A stretch of DNA of 13,630 nucleotides, taken from assembly GCA_904501845.1 (NCBI GenBank), contig CAJGCH010000050.1, positions 1 through 13,630 on the forward strand. The letters run 5' to 3'. The stretch comes from an uncultured Bacillaceae bacterium. Lineage in GTDB: Bacteria > Bacillota > Bacilli > Bacillales > Pradoshiaceae. Below the pieces are notes generated by a model. The model was not told the DNA's origin and did no database searches. It was given only the letters and a program-made list of their open reading frames with translations. This document shows positions 8,565 through 13,630 of the stretch, piece by piece (the stretch's first letter is position 1; the number at the start of each line of letters is the position of its first letter). The position numbers and the translations under genes were made by a program.

Positions 8565-8578
8565 CATGGTACCACCCT
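8565..8578 (-). promoter_or_regulatory. T-box antiterminator, 5' side
   Basis: The RNA AGGG-UGGUACC-AUG can pair with CAU-CCCU in the 5' arm of the terminator. AGGG (8575-8578) pairs with CCCU (8539-8542), and AUG (8565-8567) pairs with CAU (8543-8545). The seven-base bulge UGGUACC stays free to bind the tRNA acceptor end. This excludes the terminator stem, which needs the same CAUCCCU bases. Confidence 0.85.
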
Positions 8579-8684
8579 CATTCATGGCCAAAACTAACCG
8601 CCATGCACTCGACTTCTTTGGTAACGGGTTTAGGAAAAACCCGGCCTGCATTACTCAACTTTTTTCACACAGGCACTCCAAGGT

Positions 8685-8687
8685 GAG
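8685..8687 (-). promoter_or_regulatory. T-box specifier codon CUC (Leu)
   Basis: Within the 3' side of Stem I the RNA reads UAUGAACUCACCUUGG. The usual T-box context is 'GAA-specifier-ACC', which places CUC as the triplet pairing with the anticodon GAG of tRNA-Leu. This fits an operon ending in leucine-specific genes. Confidence 0.88.
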
Positions 8688-8846
8688 TTCATAGATGGAA
8701 ACAGCACCGGCTCTCAGCCTTCCCCGGCTCTCTGTATCTGTTCACCCCATCTACTACTTATCCTTTTCATTGATTTAGCACATATATACTTATTTAGTAA
8801 AGTTCATTTAATTTACCAAATACAAGAAACTTTGTTGTTGAAACTT

Positions 8847-8875
8847 ATAATACGACCTCAGAAAAGAAGAGTCAA
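8847..8875 (-). promoter_or_regulatory. Sigma-A-type promoter of the ilv-leu operon
   Basis: On the minus strand TTGACT (8870-8875) is followed after exactly 17 nt by TATTAT (8847-8852), each one base from the consensus hexamer. The start site would lie near 8840, giving a leader of roughly 400 nt that includes the whole T-box. A weaker alternative, TTGGTA-17-TAAATA, lies closer to the T-box. Confidence 0.8.
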
Positions 8876-8887
8876 CTGATTTTTCAC

Positions 8888-8902
8888 AATTATTTGATAA
8901 TT
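8888..8902 (-). promoter_or_regulatory. Candidate CodY operator
   Basis: The 15-mer AATTATTTGATAATT differs at three positions from the CodY consensus AATTTTCWGAAAATT when read on the plus strand, and also at three on the minus strand. It lies about 50-60 bases upstream of the predicted start site, between the cre box and the -35 hexamer. CodY is the known repressor of ilv-leu operons in Bacillus when branched-chain amino acids and GTP are abundant. Binding is inferred, not shown. Confidence 0.6.
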
Positions 8903-8919
8903 TAGTTTATTCGGAAATA

Positions 8920-8937
8920 AATGTAATCGTTTACATT
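8920..8937 (-). promoter_or_regulatory. Catabolite-responsive element (cre) for CcpA
   Basis: The near-palindrome reads AATGTAAACGATTACATT on the minus strand and fits the cre consensus TGWAANCGNTNWCA at every defined position. Its centre is about 88 bases upstream of the predicted start site. A cre well upstream of -35 is where CcpA activates ilv-leu in B. subtilis, linking branched-chain synthesis to carbon supply. Activation here is inferred from site and position. Confidence 0.8.
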
Positions 8938-9000
8938 CTTGATTTGATAGCATTTGCTCTACTGTAAATTTTTTCAGTCAAAAAGCAAAAGACTCAACGC

Positions 9001-9035
9001 AAAATGCGCATGCTCCCCTAAAACAGGAGCATGCG
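9001..9035 (-). terminator. Terminator after the ABC exporter pair
   Basis: A perfect 10-bp stem (arms CGCATGCTCC at 9026-9035 and its complement at 9007-9016, loop of 9) lies about 17 nt after the yfiC stop. The minus-strand tail is CATTTTGCG, so the T tract is short and termination may be partial. The plus strand has no T tract after the hairpin. Confidence 0.7.
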
Positions 9036-9051
9036 TCCTCATCTTATATAT

Positions 9052-10890
9052 CTAAGAGGTTTGCACATTCTTGAACTGGCTTTCATACATATGGCGGTAC
9101 TGCCCATTTAGATTCATCAGTTCCTCATGGCTGCCCTGTTCCATAATACGGCCGTCATCAATAACCATGATGGTATCAGCCTCGCGGATTGTAGATAACC
9201 GGTGGGCAATCATAAAGCTCGTCCTTCCAGCCATGACTGTCCGCATAGCGTTCTGGATGGCAAGCTCTGTTCTGGTATCGACGCTGCTTGTCGCTTCATC
9301 GAGAACCATGATAGCCGGGTCAGAGAGAATGGCTCGGGCTATCGCAAGCAGCTGCCGCTGTCCTTGGCTAAGATTTCCCCCGCTTTCAGAGAGAATCGTC
9401 TCGTACCCGTTAGGCAGCCTCGTGATGAAATAATGGGCATTGGCCATTTTTGCCGCTTGCACCACTTCATCATCCGTCGCATCAAGCCGGCCGTATTTGA
9501 TATTTTCCTTGATCGTACCCGTGAACAAGTAGGTATCCTGAAGAACAATGCCAAATGTATTGCGCAGGCTTTCCCTCGTGAAATGGCGGATATCGGTCCC
9601 ATCAATCGTAATGCGGCCCGATTTGACATCATAAAAACGAGTTAATAAATTAATGATTGTAGTTTTGCCTGCTCCGGTCGGACCAACAAGAGCGATATGG
9701 CTCCCTGCCCTTGCTTCAAAGCTGATGTCATTCAGGATAGGGGACTCTTTTTTATAACCAAAGCTAACCCGCTCAAAGCGTACCTCTCCCTTCGCTCGCG
9801 ATAAGGAAAGGGCTCCAGGCTTATCCGCCGCTTCTTCTGACTCGTCGATGACCTGGAACACACGCTCAGCTCCGGCAACCGCTGATTGAAAAATATTAAA
9901 GATATTGGCCAAATCATTTAACGGCCGTGTGAATTGCCTGGAATAACTGATAAAGGCAGCAATAACTCCCACCGTAATGGAGCCGTTAACGGCCAAGACA
10001 CCTCCGACAATCGCGACAGACGTCAGCCCTAGATTATTGATGACATTCATGATTGGCATGAGGAAACCGGACCAGATTTGCGCCTTGCGTCCTAATTCAT
10101 ATAACCTGCCGTTGATCTCGTCAAAAGTCGAGATGACCTCTTCTTCATGATTGAAAGCCTTCACGATCAAGTTGCCGGAGATTGACTCCTCGATATGGCC
10201 GTTCAATCGGCCCAGATGCTTCTGCTGCTCCCTGAAAAGAACCCTCGTCCTTGTTGCGATTGTTTTTGTCAGCAGATACATGAGCGGGATTGTCACGCAT
10301 GCAGCCAGCGTCAAAATGGGACTGAGGACGAGCATCATAACAAAGGAGCCTGTAATCGTGATGACTCCGCTCATCAGCTGAGTCGTTGACTGTGAAATAC
10401 TTGTACTGACATTGTCGATATCATTCGTAACGCGGCTCATCATGTCTCCATGAGTATGTGTATCATAATAGGAAATGGGCAATTTATTCAGTTTACGGAA
10501 TAACGATTCCCTCAAAGAGCGGACAACGCGCTGGGAGATCCCTGCCATCATCCAGCCTTGCAAAAGCGCAGCGATTCCGTCTGCCACATACACGATCGCA
10601 AGAATGATGACAAGCCAATGCAAAAGAGAAAGGTCTACCTGCCTCCATTCGAGTGTGTCAACCGTCCGTCCAATCCAATAGGGGACAAACAAACTAATGC
10701 CGGCGCTTATCATGACAAATAGAAGGACGATCCATAAGCTTCGTTTCTCGCTCCCGAAATATCCCCAAATTCGCTTCAATGTCCCGATAAAGTCTTTTGG
10801 CTTCTCGGCGGCAGCAAACCTTGCTCCCCCATGCCCTCTTGGCGGCCCTGTTGGAAGCGTTCCTTTATTCTGGTTAGTTGACTCAGCCAC
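9052..10890 (-). CDS. yfiC: ABC exporter half-transporter, canonical ATPase subunit (YfiC-like)
   Basis: A 612-residue membrane-fused ABC exporter subunit: a soluble N-terminal extension rich in Gly/Pro (about 1-35), a six-helix type IV exporter domain (about 45-345) and a C-terminal nucleotide-binding domain. Walker A is 'GPTGAGKTT' (403-411), the Q-loop Q451 and Walker B 'IMVLDE' with catalytic E532; the H-loop histidine is H563 ('IAHRLST'). The signature reads LSQGQ (507-511) rather than LSGGQ. It should pair with the upstream subunit and supply the working Walker/Glu/His half of the consensus ATP site. The GTG start overlaps the upstream gene by eight bases, with GGAG about 10 nt before it. 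Lengths and order match B. subtilis yfiBC; the substrate is unknown, and BmrD- or LmrD-like multidrug export is the closest guess. Confidence 0.85.
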   Translation of the reverse strand: MAESTNQNKGTLPTGPPRGHGGARFAAAEKPKDFIGTLKRIWGYFGSEKRSLWIVLLFVMISAGISLFVPYWIGRTVDTLEWRQVDLSLLHWLVIILAIVYVADGIAALLQGWMMAGISQRVVRSLRESLFRKLNKLPISYYDTHTHGDMMSRVTNDIDNVSTSISQSTTQLMSGVITITGSFVMMLVLSPILTLAACVTIPLMYLLTKTIATRTRVLFREQQKHLGRLNGHIEESISGNLIVKAFNHEEEVISTFDEINGRLYELGRKAQIWSGFLMPIMNVINNLGLTSVAIVGGVLAVNGSITVGVIAAFISYSRQFTRPLNDLANIFNIFQSAVAGAERVFQVIDESEEAADKPGALSLSRAKGEVRFERVSFGYKKESPILNDISFEARAGSHIALVGPTGAGKTTIINLLTRFYDVKSGRITIDGTDIRHFTRESLRNTFGIVLQDTYLFTGTIKENIKYGRLDATDDEVVQAAKMANAHYFITRLPNGYETILSESGGNLSQGQRQLLAIARAILSDPAIMVLDEATSSVDTRTELAIQNAMRTVMAGRTSFMIAHRLSTIREADTIMVIDDGRIMEQGSHEELMNLNGQYRHMYESQFKNVQTS

Positions 10891-12610
10891 TAGTTTCCAT
10901 CTCCGTTCCTAATTGGGATAGGATAATTTCCTTATAGACAGAATTGCCCTTGGCCAATTCCTCATGCTTGCCGGCCCCGGCAATCTTTCCGTTCTCCATA
11001 ACGATGATATGGTCCGCATCCATGACGGAGGTAATTCGCTGGGCAATCAGGAAGATGATTTTCCCTTTTCCATCCTCGCTGAGCGCCTCCTTTAACCGTT
11101 GTTCAGTCACAGCATCAAGTGCGCTTGTCGAATCGTCCAATATGAGAATCGGCGCATCCCTCAATAAAGCCCGCGCTATCGAAACCCTCTGTTTCTGTCC
11201 TCCCGAAAGATTTACCCCGCCTTGGCCCAGCTGCGTATCATACCCTTCCGGCAGGCGAGTGATGAACACATTTGCCTGAGCGATGCTTGCTGCATGCTGG
11301 ATTTCATCCATATCGGCATCCGCTTTCCCCCAGAGGATATTCTCTTTTATCGTGCCGGTAAACAGCGTCGATTTCTGCGGGACATAGGCGATTTGCTCCC
11401 TTAACCTCTTTGAATCCATCGCACGGATATTCTCACCGTTTATGTAAATCGACCCTTCGGAAGGTTCATATAGTCTTAGAAGCAAATTCACAAGGCTGCT
11501 CTTTCCAGCACCAGTCGACCCGATAATCCCTATCGTTTCTCCGGGTTTGGCACTCAAAGATACATCCTTTAAGACATACTCGCCTGTGCCGTGATAGGAG
11601 AAGTAAACATGTTCAAACACGACCCCTTCCTGGCGGATGCTTGCTTCTTCTGCTTTCACCTCTAAAGGATTGTTTGTCCCAAGCACTTCACCGATCCTGC
11701 CAGCGGAAACCCGGGCACGTACAAACATGTTGAAGATCATGGTAATCATCATAAGGCTGATGAGAATCTGGGTCATATAGTTCACATAAGCGACCACTTC
11801 ACCGACCTGCATTTGACCATCGTTGATATTCCAGCCGCCAGCCAGCAAGACCAGTACAATACCAAAATTGACCGTAAGGGAGATACCCGGACTGAAGATT
11901 GACATGATACGCATGGCTTTCATCGATGTACCAGACAATTGCTCATTCTTCTCATCAAACCTCGACTGCTCAAAACGGCCGCGATTGAAGGCACGGATGA
12001 CCCGAATTCCCGAGAGAAACTCCCTTACCACACCATTCAGCCGGTCGGTCGCCTTTTGGACGCGCATAAAGAACGGCAAACTGATTTTCACATTCAAAAC
12101 GATGATTAGCGCGACAATCGGGATGACAAGCAAAAGCACCCAGGAGATGGAGGCATTAAGCCTAACTGCCATGAAGATGCTCCCCAAACAGACAAGCGGC
12201 GCCTTAACCATGATTCTCATCAATCCATTCACGAACATCTGCACCTGATTGACATCATTCGTCAGCCTTGTTACCAGAGAGGAGGCCTCAAATTGATTCA
12301 TTTCTTCAAGCCTTAAGGACTGGATTTTCCGATATAGGTCTGAACGAAGCTCTGCCCCGAGCTTTTGCGACAGATTGCTTGAGATGATATTCCGGATGAT
12401 GGCCCCGAGTGCGCCGATTCCTGTCACCAAAAGCATCATTCCGCCCATATTGAGTACATATTCGAGATCACTATTTGCAACACCATTATCAATAATGGAA
12501 GCCAATATCGTTGGAAGAAGCAAATCGCAAATCGCCTCTATCATCAAAAAGACAATGGCTACCGAAAATAAAAAGCCGTACTTCTTGATATATTTCTTAT
12601 AATGCCTCAT
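10883..12610 (-). CDS. yfiB: ABC exporter half-transporter, degenerate ATPase subunit (YfiB-like)
   Basis: A 575-residue subunit with a six-helix exporter domain (about 15-300) fused to a nucleotide-binding domain. Walker A is intact ('GSTGAGKSS', 364-372), as is the signature LSGGQ (468-472). The catalytic glutamate after Walker B is aspartate ('ILILDDSTSALD', D493) and the H-loop histidine is glutamine ('LIAQRITS', Q524). This is the usual pattern for the degenerate partner of a heterodimeric exporter such as BmrC/BmrD or TM287/288. Its LSGGQ would complete the active site of the following subunit. The ATG has a GGAAGAGGG element upstream. The gene follows the permease terminator by about 70 nt and I see no convincing promoter there. 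Export of drugs or lipophilic compounds is inferred only. Confidence 0.85.
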   Translation of the reverse strand: MRHYKKYIKKYGFLFSVAIVFLMIEAICDLLLPTILASIIDNGVANSDLEYVLNMGGMMLLVTGIGALGAIIRNIISSNLSQKLGAELRSDLYRKIQSLRLEEMNQFEASSLVTRLTNDVNQVQMFVNGLMRIMVKAPLVCLGSIFMAVRLNASISWVLLLVIPIVALIIVLNVKISLPFFMRVQKATDRLNGVVREFLSGIRVIRAFNRGRFEQSRFDEKNEQLSGTSMKAMRIMSIFSPGISLTVNFGIVLVLLAGGWNINDGQMQVGEVVAYVNYMTQILISLMMITMIFNMFVRARVSAGRIGEVLGTNNPLEVKAEEASIRQEGVVFEHVYFSYHGTGEYVLKDVSLSAKPGETIGIIGSTGAGKSSLVNLLLRLYEPSEGSIYINGENIRAMDSKRLREQIAYVPQKSTLFTGTIKENILWGKADADMDEIQHAASIAQANVFITRLPEGYDTQLGQGGVNLSGGQKQRVSIARALLRDAPILILDDSTSALDAVTEQRLKEALSEDGKGKIIFLIAQRITSVMDADHIIVMENGKIAGAGKHEELAKGNSVYKEIILSQLGTEMETSG

Positions 12611-12680
12611 TCACTCACCCTCTTCCTGCTGACACGCATACATACCCTTATTTTGCTAAAATCCTTTTCATCATACAAGT

Positions 12681-12712
12681 AAAAAAGCCCGGGACTAAAT
12701 GTCCCGGGCTTT
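12681..12712 (-). terminator. Terminator after the amino-acid permease
   Basis: A GC-rich perfect hairpin (AGCCCGGGAC, loop ATTTA, GTCCCGGGCT; arms 12701-12710 and 12686-12695) is extended by A-T pairs and followed by a run of T (12681-12686). It begins six bases after the permease stop and separates the permease from the ABC exporter genes. A plus-strand run of only three T follows the other arm. Confidence 0.93.
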
Positions 12713-12717
12713 CTTGG

Positions 12718-13630
12718 TTAATCACCTTGTTTTTTCAAATAGATATATACTGGGTAACCGATAGCTGTAATCGCTAGCCCAATTAATGAATAGAGCGTGT
12801 CACTAACAATCGTGCAAACCAATATATAGACACCGCCTATTATACCGACAAGCGGCACAATCGGATAAAGCGGTACACGATATGTCGGCACTAAATCTGG
12901 GCGCTTCCTGCGCAAAATAAATACGCCGTAAATAGCGAGCACAAAGAAAATCCATACGGCAAATAACGCAAGTGTTGATAAAGTATTGAATGACCCTGAG
13001 AATATATAGATAATGGCAATCGCCACTTGGAAAATGTATACGTTGATTGGTGTGCTCGTACGTTTCTCAACGCGGCTAATGACATGGTGGAACGGGAAGA
13101 TCTTGTTCTCTGCCATGGCAAACGGTACACGCACGGTCGTCATCAGGTACCCATTTAATGTTCCAAAGATAGAAATCAGAATTCCGATTGAAATGAGCAT
13201 AGAACCGGCGCTGCCGAATAAGATTTGGGCAGCATCAGAGGCCACATTCTCCGCCCCGACGATTTGCGCTGGAGTTAACACGGATAAGAATGCAACATTG
13301 ATTAAGACATAAGCCGCAATAATAATCGTCATCCCTAAGAAAATGGAGCGCGGCAAGTCACGCTTAGGGTCTTTCATCTCACCCGCCATATTGCCCACAC
13401 TAATCCATCCTTCATAAGCAAAAAGCGTCCCGAGCATAGCTACACCAAACGTGGCAAAAGAAAACCCATGCACTGGTTCCCCAGAGAATACAGGAGTAGC
13501 TTCGTTAACACCGTGGATAATACCAAAGATGATGATAAAAGCAATGGGAATCATTTTAGCAATCGTGGCAATTAACTGTATCCGGCTTCCGAGCTTTGTT
13601 GAAATGACATTTAGCACAGTCACAAAGAGC
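12718..13630 (-). CDS. APC-family amino-acid permease, SteT/LAT-like (N-terminus cut by window)
   Basis: The visible 303 or so residues are the C-terminal two-thirds of an integral-membrane amino-acid transporter. The frame is still open at the window edge, and the GTG at 13621-13623 lies inside family sequence, so it is not the real start. The segment 'LNVISTKLGSRIQ' corresponds to the end of TM4-5 in APC proteins. 'AYEGWISVGNMAGEMKDPKR' is the TM6 region and the 'E-x-x-(D/N)P-x-R' loop typical of L-type transporters such as the Bacillus serine/threonine exchanger SteT. Further hydrophobic segments follow (for example 'AAYVLINVAFLSVL', 'SIGILISIFGTLNGY', 'YIFQVAIAIIYIFSG'), ending in 'YPVYIYLKKQGD'. 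About eight membrane segments are visible. The exact substrate cannot be read from sequence; it has its own terminator. Confidence 0.85.
   Translation of the reverse strand, partial: LFVTVLNVISTKLGSRIQLIATIAKMIPIAFIIIFGIIHGVNEATPVFSGEPVHGFSFATFGVAMLGTLFAYEGWISVGNMAGEMKDPKRDLPRSIFLGMTIIIAAYVLINVAFLSVLTPAQIVGAENVASDAAQILFGSAGSMLISIGILISIFGTLNGYLMTTVRVPFAMAENKIFPFHHVISRVEKRTSTPINVYIFQVAIAIIYIFSGSFNTLSTLALFAVWIFFVLAIYGVFILRRKRPDLVPTYRVPLYPIVPLVGIIGGVYILVCTIVSDTLYSLIGLAITAIGYPVYIYLKKQGD

Larger units (their letters stand above)
8496..8766 (-). ncRNA. T-box riboswitch, leucine-type, in the ilv-leu leader
   Basis: The leader RNA upstream of ilvB carries the parts of a T-box that senses uncharged tRNA. 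From 5' to 3' these are a Stem I with the distal motif AGAGAGCCGGGG and GGCUGAGAGCCGG; a specifier loop with GAACUCACC, where CUC is a leucine codon (8685-8687); and a Stem III-like hairpin with arms 8637-8643 and 8625-8631. Then comes the T-box sequence AGGGUGGUACCAUGG (8564-8578) and a terminator. The UGGU bulge can pair with the ACCA end of uncharged tRNA-Leu. The expected logic is that leucine shortage stabilises the antiterminator and the operon is read. Confidence 0.95.

Noticed and set aside
8966..8985. Second CodY box around TTTTTTCAGTC
   Set aside because: About six mismatches to the 15-mer consensus; much weaker than 8888-8902.
12611..12680. Promoter for the ABC exporter genes (TTGTAT-18-AAAATA)
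   Set aside because: The -10 hexamer is poor and the spacing is 18; not distinguishable from AT-rich background.
13621..13623. GTG as the true start of the amino-acid permease
   Set aside because: It lies inside conserved transmembrane sequence, and the frame stays open to the window edge with family-like residues before it; the gene is cut by the window.

Overview
The window reads as chromosomal DNA of a low-to-mid-GC Firmicute, most likely Bacillaceae. The reasons are AGGAGG-type ribosome binding sites, a sigma-A-type promoter, a T-box leucine riboswitch, close matches to CcpA (cre) and CodY operators, and the B. subtilis-like gene order ilvB-ilvH-ilvC-leuA-leuB-leuC-leuD. I cannot name the species. 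Nearly everything is on the minus strand. I see no mobile elements, CRISPR arrays, tRNA or rRNA genes.

Region by region (right to left, as transcribed): 12718-13630 is the C-terminal part of an APC-family amino-acid permease (SteT/LAT-like), followed by a strong terminator. 10883-12610 and 9052-10890 encode two overlapping half-size ABC exporters (YfiB/YfiC-like). Their nucleotide-binding domains are complementary, one degenerate and one canonical, as in heterodimeric exporters. A terminator follows. 8440-8940 is the control region of the branched-chain amino-acid operon: cre box, CodY box, sigma-A promoter, then a roughly 400-nt leader holding a T-box with a CUC (Leu) specifier and a terminator/antiterminator switch. 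441-8439 is the seven-gene ilv-leu operon, closed by a terminator at 371-409. 1-86 holds the end of a convergent plus-strand gene, possibly a LysR-type regulator. 87-370 has no convincing gene.

Together the ilv and leu genes cover acetolactate synthesis (IlvBH), ketol-acid reduction (IlvC) and the leucine branch from 2-ketoisovalerate to 2-ketoisocaproate (LeuA, LeuCD, LeuB). Dihydroxyacid dehydratase (IlvD) and the aminotransferase are not in the window.

The main anomaly is in ilvB. The reading frame is broken by one in-frame TGA at 7144-7146, where the family has a conserved glycine (GGA to TGA needs one change). The frame is intact on both sides. The break removes the ThDP/Mg-binding domain, so as read the strain would lack this acetolactate synthase unless the TGA is a sequence error, is suppressed, or a paralogue exists. 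Otherwise this is an ordinary, well-conserved metabolic region, and I found no convincing new system.
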